From NCBI GenBank assembly GCA_013360445.1, contig JABWBP010000013.1, positions 1-56,103 of the forward strand: a stretch of DNA of 56,103 nucleotides. Reading direction: 5' to 3'. The position numbers and the translations under genes were made by a program. The notes under the pieces were generated by a model that was given only the letters and a program-made list of their open reading frames with translations, ran no database searches and was not told where the DNA came from. Of the stretch, positions 46,060 through 54,041 are shown piece after piece (position 1 is the first letter of the stretch; the number at the start of each line of letters is the position of its first letter). The stretch is from Calditrichaceae bacterium. Its GTDB lineage: Bacteria; Calditrichota; Calditrichia; RBG-13-44-9; J075.

Positions 46060-46620
46060 CTACTCCTCAACCAACACTTCCTCAGCCTTTTTGCCTGCCG
46101 GGGCGGCTTTCCCGTCTCCCACGATCTCCAATTTTCGTTTGGAGAGGTAGAGCGCCCCTAACATTGCCACCAGCAAAAGAATGGAAGCAATCTCGAAGGG
46201 CAGTACGTATTTGCTGAACAGCGCCTGCCCGATCCGCTCCACGGTTCCCAGGTCGGTTTCCTGCACGTAGGCGGTTTGAAACCCTTTGAATCCGAAATAA
46301 CCGATCTCCGCAAACAGTATGATCGCCAGGGAGAAACCGGCGTAGCGCATAATCCCCCAAAGGCGCGAGGTGCGGGTTTCCTCCGGCACGTTCAGGAGCA
46401 TGATCACAAACAAGAAGAGCACCATGATCGCGCCGGCATAGACTGCCACGTGAACAATGGCAATGAAATGCGCCATCAATAAAACGTATTCTCCCGCGAG
46501 GGCAAAAAAGGTGAGCACCAGGAGCAGGGCGCTTTTGGCCGGATTCGGATGCACCACCACCCCGAACGCGCCTCCCACCGCTAACAGGGCGAACACCCAG
46601 AAAAGAATCAGTTCAACCAT
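46060..46620 (-). CDS. nuoJ: NADH-quinone oxidoreductase subunit J
   Basis: Membrane subunit of complex I, 186 residues with five predicted transmembrane helices. The third helix carries the expected VAVYAGAIMVLFLFVIMLL. A hydrophilic C-terminal tail (about 160-186) is rich in Lys and Glu. GGGGAG precedes the ATG at 46620. Normally nuoI lies upstream of nuoJ; here the gap to nuoH contains only a repeat dyad. Confidence 0.95.
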   Translation of the reverse strand: MVELILFWVFALLAVGGAFGVVVHPNPAKSALLLVLTFFALAGEYVLLMAHFIAIVHVAVYAGAIMVLFLFVIMLLNVPEETRTSRLWGIMRYAGFSLAIILFAEIGYFGFKGFQTAYVQETDLGTVERIGQALFSKYVLPFEIASILLLVAMLGALYLSKRKLEIVGDGKAAPAGKKAEEVLVEE

Positions 46621-46640
46621 TTATTTCTCCCCTGAATTGA

Positions 46641-46756
46641 AGCGCCTAAAGTGCCTGAAGCGAGCTAAAGTGACTAAAGTTAATCGAATTTTCAGGAATT
46701 TGCGGCGTTTCAGAAATTTTAGGCACTTTAGGCACTTTAGCTCACTTTAGTCACTT
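46641..46756. repeat. Dyad of the 9-base unit between nuoH and nuoJ (nuoI position)
   Basis: Left arm: four degenerate agtgcctaa units (46641-46682); right arm: four inverted units ttaggcact/ttagctcac/tttagtcac (46719-46756). Between them is a second imperfect dyad (aattttcaggaattt / aaattt). It occupies the place where nuoI is normally found. Confidence 0.85.
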
Positions 46757-47792
46757 AAAAGTACGCAATCCACGCCCCGGTGAGCACGATGTTCAGCAAC
46801 GCCAGGGGCAACATACTCTTCCATCCCAGGTTCATCAGTTGATCGTAACGGAAACGCGGGAAAGTCCAGCGAACCCACATATATAAAAAGATGAAGAAAG
46901 CGGTTTTTACCAGGAACGCTAAAATTTGCAAGACCTGCTCCAGCCAGATCGGCAGGCTCAAAAGTTCCAGGCCGGGAACCTGCCAGCCTCCGAAATAGAG
47001 CGTGGTGATGAGCGCCGAGGAGGTGATCAAATTGGAATACTCGGCGATCATAAACGAGGAAAATTTCATAGAGCTGTATTCGGTATGGTAGCCGCCGACC
47101 AGTTCCTGTTCCGCTTCCGGCAGGTCGAAGGGCAGGCGGTTCGTCTCGGCAAACGCCGCCACCACGAAAATGATGAAACCCAGGGGCTGGCGAACCACGT
47201 TCCAGAGGCCGGCCTGCTCCATTACCACGTCATTGAGGCGCAGGGAACCGCTCAACATCACCACCGCGATAATCGCAAGTCCCATGGGAATTTCGTAGCT
47301 GATCATCTGCGCGGAGGAGCGCAGCCCCCCTAACATGGAGTACTTATTGTTGGAGCCGAAACCGCCTACGATCAACCCGTACACCCCTAACGAGGCGATG
47401 GAGACGAAATACAGAATGCCCACGTTCAGATCCACCAGTTGGAATTGCAGGGTAATTTCGTGGCCGAACAGGAAAAAATTCATCTGGTCGCCGAAGGGTA
47501 CGATCGCAAAGGTCATCAGCGCCGGCACCAGGGCAATCGCCGGGGCCATGAAGTAGAGGAAGCGGTCCACGTGGCCGGGGATGACGTCTTCTTTGGTGAA
47601 GAACTTCACTCCGTCGGCAACCGGCTGCAGAATCCCGCCCCACCCCACCCGGTTGGGACCATAACGGTTCTGGATCCAACCGGAAATTTTACGCTCCATC
47701 AAGGTCAGGATCATCACCGTTACCAGCACCAGTGAAATGACTACCACGACTTTGAGCGCGTTAATCAGTATCGTAAGAAGTTCGAGGGACAT
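46755..47792 (-). CDS. nuoH: NADH-quinone oxidoreductase subunit H
   Basis: Membrane subunit forming the quinone site of complex I, 345 residues. The conserved loop regions are visible: LMERKISGWIQNRYGPNRVG near residue 30, AETNRLPFDLPEAEQELVGGYHTEYSS (spans about 215-241) and a C-terminal MWVRWTFPRFRYDQLM. GGAGAT precedes the ATG at 47792. It is followed by the repeat dyad and then nuoJ; no nuoI gene is present. Confidence 0.97.
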   Translation of the reverse strand: MSLELLTILINALKVVVVISLVLVTVMILTLMERKISGWIQNRYGPNRVGWGGILQPVADGVKFFTKEDVIPGHVDRFLYFMAPAIALVPALMTFAIVPFGDQMNFFLFGHEITLQFQLVDLNVGILYFVSIASLGVYGLIVGGFGSNNKYSMLGGLRSSAQMISYEIPMGLAIIAVVMLSGSLRLNDVVMEQAGLWNVVRQPLGFIIFVVAAFAETNRLPFDLPEAEQELVGGYHTEYSSMKFSSFMIAEYSNLITSSALITTLYFGGWQVPGLELLSLPIWLEQVLQILAFLVKTAFFIFLYMWVRWTFPRFRYDQLMNLGWKSMLPLALLNIVLTGAWIAYF

Positions 47793-47814
47793 AGGTTTCT
47801 ATCTCCGCGATTCA

Positions 47815-47893
47815 AGTCTCGATGTGTTCAGGTGTTCAAGTGTTTCAGTGTTTTAGTGGAATAATGCGTACCCACCGTAACACCTGAACACAA
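47815..47893. repeat. Palindromic gtgttcaagtgtttcag repeat between nuoG and nuoH
   Basis: gatgtgttcaggtgttcaag (about 47820-47839), further gtgtttcag/gtgttttag units, and the complement aacacctgaacacaattcaag (47879-47899). Same family as 23030-23095. The right end overlaps the region next to the nuoG stop. Confidence 0.7.
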
Positions 47894-47902
47894 TTCAAGT
47901 AA

Positions 47903-49528
47903 TTACGAAGCGGCCTCCGCTTCCACGACCGCGCCTTTTAAAACGCCGGTGTTTCCCAGGTTGGCGTAGCTCAACCCCCGGTAATCCGCATAAGCGGCGG
48001 CGATCTCTTCGAACGCTTTTTGCGGGCGCAATATTTTGGGCAACTCCAGAAGATCGAGCAACTCCTGGAAAATCTCGAAATCGGTTTTGGCCGCGGCCGG
48101 GGGAAGAATGGCCGGGCGAATGCGCTGCACCCGCTGTTGATAATTCGTAAAAGTACCTTCCTTTTCATATGCGGAAGCGCCGGCCAGCGCCGCGTGGGCA
48201 ATATCCACCAGCGGGGAATGTTTGACGTCTTGCACCACCAGGTAGTGCAATTTTTTCAAAATGGCAAGTTCCCCGTCGGAAAGCGTGAAATGGGGGCCGC
48301 CGCCCAGGTAATAGAGCGCCTTGATTTGCCCGGCGTCGATCTTTTTCAACAGGTCCGAGAAGGTCATATTCGTCGCCAGCATATCGGTCGCGCCCTGGTA
48401 GTTGGGCAGCTTTTCGCCTTTGATGGTGAATTTTTTGTAAACGGCGTCGTCTTCCCGGTAGAATTTATCATCGATGGCGATATTTTCACAGCGCAGCCCC
48501 CGGCGGGCAATTTTTTGCAGCAGGAAATTCTCTTCGTTGGTGGCGTAGCCGCTTCCCACAAAGGCGACCTGGTCGGGAGGGAACTCTTTCAGTTTCCGGG
48601 TTACTTCTTTCAGGGTAAGGCGCCAGTGCCCGCGCTGGAGGTCCGCCATTTTGCGCAGCAGTGGATATTCTAAGCGCGGTAATTTATGGTAGGTGTGGTA
48701 GAGCAGCCGCCCGTCGTCGCACATCCACCACTGGTTCACATCCGCATTGAAAACCGGCTTGATGCGGTGAATGCGGTTGTTCTCTTCCAAATATTCGATC
48801 TCCACGTTGCACCCCACGGAACATCCCGGGCAGATGCTGCGGGTGCGGCGATAGCGCCAATTCCGGGGCTTGAACAGGAAATCTTTGGTGACCAGCGCGC
48901 CCACCGGGCAGACGTCCGCGGTATTCATGGAGAGCTTGTTATCCAGAGATTGCCCCGGGAAAAGATCGATCTCCGATTCGCCCCCGCGGTTGCGCACCAT
49001 CAATTCGTCGGTGCCGGAAATTTCCTGGGTAAAGCGCACGCAGCGGGTGCAAAGGATGCAGCGGGTGGTAATCAACAGCATATTCGGGCCTAAGTCTTTG
49101 CGGGGCGGCACGCGCTTGGGGAAATCAAAGCGGCTGTGATCCTTGCCGTATTTGAAGCTGTAATCCTGCAAAAAACACTCCCCGGCCTGGTCGCACTCCG
49201 GGCAGTCCACGGGATGGTTCAGCAACAGAAATTCCAGCACCGACTCCTGGGCGTCTTTCACCACGGCGTCGTTGGTGATCACCACCATATCGTATTTGCC
49301 GTCGGTTTTCTTTTCCGGGGGCATTTCCCCGATGCGGGTGGAACAGGCCGGGGTGAGCTTGGGCATGCCCTGCACGCTCACCAGGCACATCCGGCAGCTG
49401 GCCACGATGCTCATGGCCGGGTGGTAACAATAGTGCGGAATTTCGATGCCAACCTGCTTCGCCGCTTCTAAAATCGTGGCGCCGTTCTTAACTTCAAATT
49501 CGCGGTCGTCTATCTTGACAAATGCCAT
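47903..49528 (-). CDS. nuoG: NADH-quinone oxidoreductase subunit G
   Basis: Iron-sulfur subunit of complex I, 541 residues. The N-terminal 2Fe-2S ferredoxin domain has C-x10-CxxC near 34-48 (HYCYHPAMSIVASCRMC), a further Cys at about 62, then the HxxxCxxC-type site for N5 (NHPVDCPECDQAGEC). N4-type clusters (CILCTRC, DVCPVG) and an N7-type CPGCSVGC with a distant Cys follow. The C-terminal molybdopterin-oxidoreductase-like part is much shorter than in E. coli (908 residues), which is known for some lineages. The start has AGGAT upstream. It is separated from nuoF by the toxin-antitoxin-like pair 49591-50212. Confidence 0.95.
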   Translation of the reverse strand: MAFVKIDDREFEVKNGATILEAAKQVGIEIPHYCYHPAMSIVASCRMCLVSVQGMPKLTPACSTRIGEMPPEKKTDGKYDMVVITNDAVVKDAQESVLEFLLLNHPVDCPECDQAGECFLQDYSFKYGKDHSRFDFPKRVPPRKDLGPNMLLITTRCILCTRCVRFTQEISGTDELMVRNRGGESEIDLFPGQSLDNKLSMNTADVCPVGALVTKDFLFKPRNWRYRRTRSICPGCSVGCNVEIEYLEENNRIHRIKPVFNADVNQWWMCDDGRLLYHTYHKLPRLEYPLLRKMADLQRGHWRLTLKEVTRKLKEFPPDQVAFVGSGYATNEENFLLQKIARRGLRCENIAIDDKFYREDDAVYKKFTIKGEKLPNYQGATDMLATNMTFSDLLKKIDAGQIKALYYLGGGPHFTLSDGELAILKKLHYLVVQDVKHSPLVDIAHAALAGASAYEKEGTFTNYQQRVQRIRPAILPPAAAKTDFEIFQELLDLLELPKILRPQKAFEEIAAAYADYRGLSYANLGNTGVLKGAVVEAEAAS

Positions 49529-49590
49529 CAGAGGTATCCTGTTTAGGTTTGCTGTTCAAGCCGAACTCCATAAGAAGCTGATTCAATGCG

Positions 49591-49959
49591 TCAGTCAACG
49601 GATTTTTGATGAATTCTGATCCTGCCTACTTCCATGATCCAAAGCTGCTTCTCTACAGGCATATTTTTTAAATTTTCGAGAAATTGGCTAACCATTCGTT
49701 CTAATAACTTAATTGAAGGATTTTGAGGAACTCTTATCACCACTATCCCGGCAGTTTTTTCCGGTGGAAACCGCAGGGTATCAGAGAAATCAAGATCCAG
49801 CGTTACCAGGCAGCGTTGTTCTTTGATACAAAAACGATAAAGCTTTTTATCCGCGATTCCACTCAAACCCTCTTCTCTTACGGTTTCAACATCATGCCCC
49901 GCATGGATAAAAAATTTTTGAGTTCTGCTGCCAAAATTTTCATCCAGTTTGAACTTCAT
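49591..49959 (-). CDS. DUF5615 (PIN-like) protein, probable toxin
   Basis: A 122-residue protein starting MKFKLDENFG, with GHDVETVREEGLSG, then LVTLDLDFSD: the acidic residues of a DUF5615 PIN-like fold. It overlaps the 3' end of the DUF433 gene by about 20 bases, the usual arrangement for this antitoxin/toxin-like pair. Start chosen at the ATG 49959 beginning the conserved pattern; ATGs at 49962 and 49971 are alternatives. It lies inside the nuo operon. Confidence 0.8.
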   Translation of the reverse strand: MKFKLDENFGSRTQKFFIHAGHDVETVREEGLSGIADKKLYRFCIKEQRCLVTLDLDFSDTLRFPPEKTAGIVVIRVPQNPSIKLLERMVSQFLENLKNMPVEKQLWIMEVGRIRIHQKSVD

Positions 49960-50212
49960 CATCGAAAGCAATCTCTACATAACGTTCCCGGGACATCTCT
50001 GCGCCATAAGAAATGGCTGCCAGGATGTCTTCCCGGGTGAGTTGAGGATATTCTTCAAGCAGCTCTGCGATAGTAGCGCCGCTCGCCAGAAAATCCAGGA
50101 TCAGGGAGACCCAGATGCGGGTTCCACGAATGCACGGTTTCCCAAAACAGACATTGGGGTTGATCGAAATTCGATCTAAAAGCCGGTTTTTAGAATATCG
50201 CCTTTGCGGCAT
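49940..50212 (-). CDS. DUF433 protein, probable antitoxin
   Basis: A 90-residue protein with the DUF433 pattern: ISINPNVCFGKPCIRGTRIWVSLILDFLASG, then EELLEEYPQLTREDILAAI (given as spans at about 15-46 and 50-69). DUF433 proteins are wHTH-like and are frequently paired with DUF5615. It begins 24 bases after the nuoF stop with AGGTGAG as RBS, so it is transcribed with the nuo genes. Confidence 0.85.
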   Translation of the reverse strand: MPQRRYSKNRLLDRISINPNVCFGKPCIRGTRIWVSLILDFLASGATIAELLEEYPQLTREDILAAISYGAEMSRERYVEIAFDDEVQTG

Positions 50213-50236
50213 CTTACACGCTCACCTGGTTTTCGC

Positions 50237-51493
50237 TCACGCCGCCGATTTCCTCACCTTCGCCTCGAATTCATGGCGGAACTTCTTCACGAAGCTCTGG
50301 ATGGGCATGGCCGCGGCGTCGCCCAGCGGGCAGATGGTGCGGAAATTGATGTGGTCGGCCACTTCCGCCAGCAGGTCGATATCGGCCATGGTTCCCTGCC
50401 CGCTCTTGATCTTTTTCAGCAATTTTTCCGCCCAGTGGGTGCCTTCCCGGCAGGGGGTGCACTGGCCGCAGGATTCGTGGCGGTAAAAATGGGCAATGTT
50501 CAGCAGCGCGTTGACCATGTCGGTGTCTTCATCCATCACGATCACCCCCGCGGAGCCGAGCATGGTGCCGATTTTTGCCAGGGAGTCGAAATCCATGGCC
50601 ACGTCGATCTCCTCCGCGGTGAGCACCGGCACGGAAGAGCCGCCGGGAATCACCGCCTTCAGTTTTTTATCATTCAGGATGCCGCCGCCATATTCGTAAA
50701 TCAGTTCTTTCAGGTTGACGCCCATGGGCAGTTCATAGACCCCGGGCTTCTTCACGTGGCCGCTGAGGCAGTAGAGCTTGGGCCCCGGGCCGCTGGCCGG
50801 GCCGATGGACTTGAACCACTCCGCTCCCCGCTCGATGATGTAGGGCACGCAGGCCAGGGTTTCCACGTTGTTCACAATGGTAGGGCAGCGGAAAACCCCC
50901 TCGATGGCCGGGAAGGGCGGCTTGATGCGCGGCCAGCCCCGCTTGCCTTCTAAGGATTCGATCAACCCGGTTTCCTCGCCGCAGATGTACGCCCCCGCCC
51001 CGCGGTGCACGTACATGTCCAGGTTGAACCCGCTTCCTAAGATGTTTTTGCCTAAATAGCCTTTGTCGTAGGCTTCCCGGATCGCGCTTTCCAGCACCTT
51101 CGCTTCTTTGACGAATTCCCCGCGAATGTAGATATAGCAGGTATTGGCCCGGATGGCGTAGGAGGCGATCATGGAGCCTTCGATGGTAGAGTGGGGATTG
51201 CCGTTGATGATCAGGCGATCTTTAAAAGTGCCCGGCTCGCTTTCGTCGGCGTTGTTCAGCAGATAATGGGGTTTGTCGGTCGTTTTAGGGACAAAACCCC
51301 ACTTCATCCCCGCCGGAAAACCGGCCCCGCCCCTGCCGCGCAGGTTGGATTGTTTGACCACCTCGATCACCTGGTCGGAGGTCATCTCCTTCAGCGCTTT
51401 TCGCCAGGCGCGGTACCCGCCGGTTTTTTCGTAGTTGGCCAGCTTCTGCGAATCCGGTATGTTTATGTGCCCGGTAAGAACTTTTTCAAACAT
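50237..51493 (-). CDS. nuoF: NADH-quinone oxidoreductase subunit F
   Basis: NADH-oxidising flavoprotein subunit of complex I, 418 residues. GRGGAGFPAGMKWGF is the NADH/FMN glycine-rich site (about 53-67), GAGAYICGEETGLIESLEG and RIKPPFPA form the FMN pocket, and the N3 4Fe-4S site is ESCGQCTPCREG with a further Cys near TICPLGD. CGGAGA precedes the ATG at 51493. It lies downstream of nuoE as expected. Confidence 0.97.
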   Translation of the reverse strand: MFEKVLTGHINIPDSQKLANYEKTGGYRAWRKALKEMTSDQVIEVVKQSNLRGRGGAGFPAGMKWGFVPKTTDKPHYLLNNADESEPGTFKDRLIINGNPHSTIEGSMIASYAIRANTCYIYIRGEFVKEAKVLESAIREAYDKGYLGKNILGSGFNLDMYVHRGAGAYICGEETGLIESLEGKRGWPRIKPPFPAIEGVFRCPTIVNNVETLACVPYIIERGAEWFKSIGPASGPGPKLYCLSGHVKKPGVYELPMGVNLKELIYEYGGGILNDKKLKAVIPGGSSVPVLTAEEIDVAMDFDSLAKIGTMLGSAGVIVMDEDTDMVNALLNIAHFYRHESCGQCTPCREGTHWAEKLLKKIKSGQGTMADIDLLAEVADHINFRTICPLGDAAAMPIQSFVKKFRHEFEAKVRKSAA

Positions 51494-51526
51494 GCTGGGG
51501 TTCTCCGTTTTCCGGTTTTAAACCGG

Positions 51527-51556
51527 TAGAGACGATGCACATGCATCGTCTCTACG
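51527..51556. repeat. Palindrome GTAGAGACGATGCA...TGCATCGTCTCTAC (copy 2)
   Basis: A perfect 14-base-pair palindrome with a two-base centre, plus an adjoining palindrome ccggttttaaaccgg (51513-51527). Same family as 31693-31722. It occupies the gap between nuoE and nuoF, adjacent to the nuoE stop at 51552. Confidence 0.88.
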
Positions 51557-52028
51557 ATTTGAAACCCTCTAAAATGCGATCCAATTGTTCGGGGCTGAGG
51601 TCTTCGTAATAATCATCGTTGATTTGCACCACCGGCGCGGTGCCGCAGGAACCTAAGCATTCCACCTTCACTAGGGAGAGTTTGCCGTCCGGGGTGGTTT
51701 CCCCGTTCCCGATTCCGTACTTCTCTTTGACGTGGTCGCAGATCGCCCCGGCCCCGCGCAGGGCGCAAGAAAGGGTGTGGCAGACCTGGAGGTGATATTT
51801 GCCGGTGGGTTTGAGCTTGAACATGGTATAGAAAGAGGCGGTGTCATAGACCTCCGAGTAGGGAAGCTCCAGCAGCCGGCCCACGTATTCCAGGGCCTCG
51901 TACGGCAACCAGGCGAATTCACGCTGCGCCAGGTGCAGCGCCGGAAGCAAGGCGGCGCGTTTATTGGGATACCGCGCCACAATCTCCCGGAATTCTTTCA
52001 TCGCATCGTTGGAAAAAGCAATGTTCAT
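51552..52028 (-). CDS. nuoE: NADH-quinone oxidoreductase subunit E
   Basis: Thioredoxin-fold 2Fe-2S subunit of complex I, 158 residues. The four cysteines are in CHTLSCALRG and VECLGSCGTAPVVQ. The ATG at 52028 is immediately preceded by the four-copy TTTCGAG repeat, so there is no Shine-Dalgarno in the usual place. It lies between nuoD and nuoF. Confidence 0.95.
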   Translation of the reverse strand: MNIAFSNDAMKEFREIVARYPNKRAALLPALHLAQREFAWLPYEALEYVGRLLELPYSEVYDTASFYTMFKLKPTGKYHLQVCHTLSCALRGAGAICDHVKEKYGIGNGETTPDGKLSLVKVECLGSCGTAPVVQINDDYYEDLSPEQLDRILEGFKS

Positions 52029-52029
52029 G

Positions 52030-52057
52030 TTTCGAGTTTCGAGTTTCGAGTTTCGAG
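52030..52057. repeat. Four tandem copies of TTTCGAG abutting the nuoE start
   Basis: Exactly four 7-base units at 52030-52057, ending one base before the nuoE start codon (minus strand sees CTCGAAA units). They replace the ribosome binding site region. Confidence 0.95.
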
Positions 52058-52142
52058 TTTTGATCCTGATTTGCAGGAAACCTTTCCGAAGGAATCTACG
52101 ATTGGATCAGAGCAGACTCAATCTTCAATCTTCAATGCCCCC

Positions 52143-53339
52143 TCAGCGGTCCAACTCCCCGGCGATAATATTCAGGCTTCCCAAGATCGCCACCAGGTCG
52201 GAGACCATGGCCCCGCGGGCCAGGTGGTCGAACGCCGCGAAGTTGACGAAAGAGGGACCCCGCACCCGCAAACGGTAGGCTTTATGGCTGCCGTCGGCGA
52301 CCAGGTAGAAACCTAATTCCCCGTTGGGCGCTTCGGTGGAGTCGTAAATATCCCCCTCCGGCACCGTAAAGCCGTGGCCGGGCATAATGTTCTTGAAGTG
52401 GTGGATCAACCCTTCGATAGTGTCGTACACTTTTTCCTTCTCCGGCAGCGCTAATTTCTGGTTGAAGAGACTGACCGGGCCATCGGGAAAATCCTTAATG
52501 CACTGTTCCACGATTTTGAGGCTCTGCTCCACTTCTTCCATACGCACTAAATAACGGGAATAGACGTCGCCGTCATCGCATACCGGGATTTCAAAATCCA
52601 GGCGGTCGTAAATCAGGTAGGGGAAATTTTTGCGCACGTCGTAAGGAACCCCGGAGCCGCGCAGGGTGGGGCCGGTTACTCCTAAGTTGATGGCGTCTTC
52701 TTTGGCCAGCACCCCGATATTGCGGGTGCGGTCGATCCAGATGCGGTTGCGGGTCAGCAGCCCGTGAAGCTCTTTGAGCACTTTGGGAAAATATTTCAGG
52801 AAATTCTTGACCATTTCCTCGAAATCGTGGGGCACGTCGCGGAACAGGCCGCCCACCCGGGTATAACTGGTCGTCAAACGCGTGCCGGTGGTGTGCTCGA
52901 AGATCACGTAGAGGTTTTCCCGCGCCTCGAACCCATAAAGAAACGCGGTAAATGCGCCGATGTCTAAGGCGTGAGTTCCTAACCAGACCATATGGTCGGC
53001 GATGCGCGACAACTCCGCTAAGATTACCCGGATATATTTGGCGCGTTCCGGTATCTCCACGCCGATCAGCAACTCCACCGCCTGGGCAAAACCGATATTA
53101 TTGCTCAACGGGGAGAGGTAATTCATGCGGTCGGAGAGGGCAACCCACTGGTTGTAGGATTTGTATTCCCCCAGCTTCTCGAAGCCGGAGTGCAGGTAGC
53201 CGATATGCGGTTCCGCCCGGATGACGACTTCCCCGTCCAATTCTAACACCAGTCGCAAAGTGCCGTGGGTAGAAGGGTGCTGCGGCCCGAAATTCAGAAT
53301 CGTGCGGTCGGTTTTCAGTTGATATGCAGGGTCTGCCAT
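52143..53339 (-). CDS. nuoD: NADH-quinone oxidoreductase subunit D
   Basis: 49 kDa-type quinone-site subunit of complex I, 398 residues. Conserved features: NFGPQHPSTHGTLRLVLELDGE at the start (His residues of the quinone site), PHIGYLHSGFEKLGE, and the terminal GPSFVNFAAFDHLARGAMVSDLVAILGSL. Not fused to nuoC. The start has only a weak AGAG upstream. nuoB, which normally binds next to NuoD, is not present in the operon. Confidence 0.97.
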   Translation of the reverse strand: MADPAYQLKTDRTILNFGPQHPSTHGTLRLVLELDGEVVIRAEPHIGYLHSGFEKLGEYKSYNQWVALSDRMNYLSPLSNNIGFAQAVELLIGVEIPERAKYIRVILAELSRIADHMVWLGTHALDIGAFTAFLYGFEARENLYVIFEHTTGTRLTTSYTRVGGLFRDVPHDFEEMVKNFLKYFPKVLKELHGLLTRNRIWIDRTRNIGVLAKEDAINLGVTGPTLRGSGVPYDVRKNFPYLIYDRLDFEIPVCDDGDVYSRYLVRMEEVEQSLKIVEQCIKDFPDGPVSLFNQKLALPEKEKVYDTIEGLIHHFKNIMPGHGFTVPEGDIYDSTEAPNGELGFYLVADGSHKAYRLRVRGPSFVNFAAFDHLARGAMVSDLVAILGSLNIIAGELDR

Positions 53340-53375
53340 GGTCTATGCTCTATATTAGTTTTTTAAGCCTGCCGA

Positions 53376-53460
53376 AAAGCAGGCAGTAGGCCAGTAGGCA
53401 GTAGGCAAAATTTTAAGCGGTGATCATTGCCTACTGCATATTGCCTACTGCCTGCTTTTT
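53376..53460. repeat. Dyad of gcagtaggc / gcctactgc repeats between nuoC and nuoD
   Basis: Left arm gccgaaaagcaggcagtagg and more gtaggc units (53371-53407), right arm gcctactgcatattgcctactgcctgc (53429-53455), followed by T7. The right end touches the nuoC stop. The T run after a long stem gives it a terminator-like look on the plus strand, but the genes are on the minus strand. Confidence 0.85.
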
Positions 53461-53969
53461 TATTTCGTATCCAGAATCACATCCCGCTCTCCCCTTCCGC
53501 GCAGGGGATAATCTTTGCGCATGGGAAAGCCGTCGAAAACGTCCGGGAGAAGCAGGCGCCGCAAGTCCGGGTGGCCGGTAAAGATGAAACCGAACATTTC
53601 GAACGCTTCGCGCTCCAGCCACGAGGCCGACCGCCAATGGGAAGAGATCGAGGGAAGGTTGAGATCCTCTTCCGGCAGCCCCACTTTGACGCGCAGACGC
53701 CAGTTGTGTTTAAAAGAGTAGAAATGATAGACCACGTCGAAACGGGGTTCCCGTTCCATTTTCAGATAGTCCACCCCGGTAACGTCGGTGAGGTAATCGA
53801 AGGAGAGCTTGCGGTCGGTTTTTAAAAATTTGGCCAGCTCCGCGAACTTCTCTTTCGGGATTCGCAAGGAAAGCTGGCCCTGGAACTCCTCGAAAGCGGC
53901 TTCGGGAAACTTTTGCAGCACCGCTTCTTTAACCGTTTCGTTCGGCGAAGTATTTTTCTTCACTTCCAT
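53460..53969 (-). CDS. nuoC: NADH-quinone oxidoreductase subunit C
   Basis: 30 kDa-type subunit of complex I, 169 residues. SWLEREAFEMFGFIFTGHPDLRRLLLPD and FPMRKDYPL form the diagnostic C-terminal block. Separate from nuoD. Start at 53969 (MEVKKNTSPNE). Only 72 bases separate it from the nuoA stop, which cannot hold nuoB. Confidence 0.97.
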   Translation of the reverse strand: MEVKKNTSPNETVKEAVLQKFPEAAFEEFQGQLSLRIPKEKFAELAKFLKTDRKLSFDYLTDVTGVDYLKMEREPRFDVVYHFYSFKHNWRLRVKVGLPEEDLNLPSISSHWRSASWLEREAFEMFGFIFTGHPDLRRLLLPDVFDGFPMRKDYPLRGRGERDVILDTK

Positions 53970-53998
53970 ACAAAGTCTCGATGTATTTTAGGATTTAC

Positions 53999-54041
53999 GG
54001 AATACGCAATACGGAATACGGAATGTGTATTGCGTATTGAT
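53999..54041. repeat. Palindromic repeat AATACGCAATAC...GTATTGCGTATT between nuoA and nuoC (nuoB position)
   Basis: A perfect 12-base-pair stem (54001-54012 with 54027-54038) around a 14-base loop carrying two more cggaat units. The right end reaches the nuoA stop. It fills the place where nuoB is normally found. Confidence 0.88.

Noticed and set aside
50204-50953. Long open frames antisense to nuoF and to other GC-rich genes
   Set aside because: They are shadows of the real reading frames, without ribosome binding sites or domain patterns.
53970-54041. Remnant of nuoB
   Set aside because: Only a palindromic repeat is present; no NuoB motif (e.g. paired Cys) in any frame.
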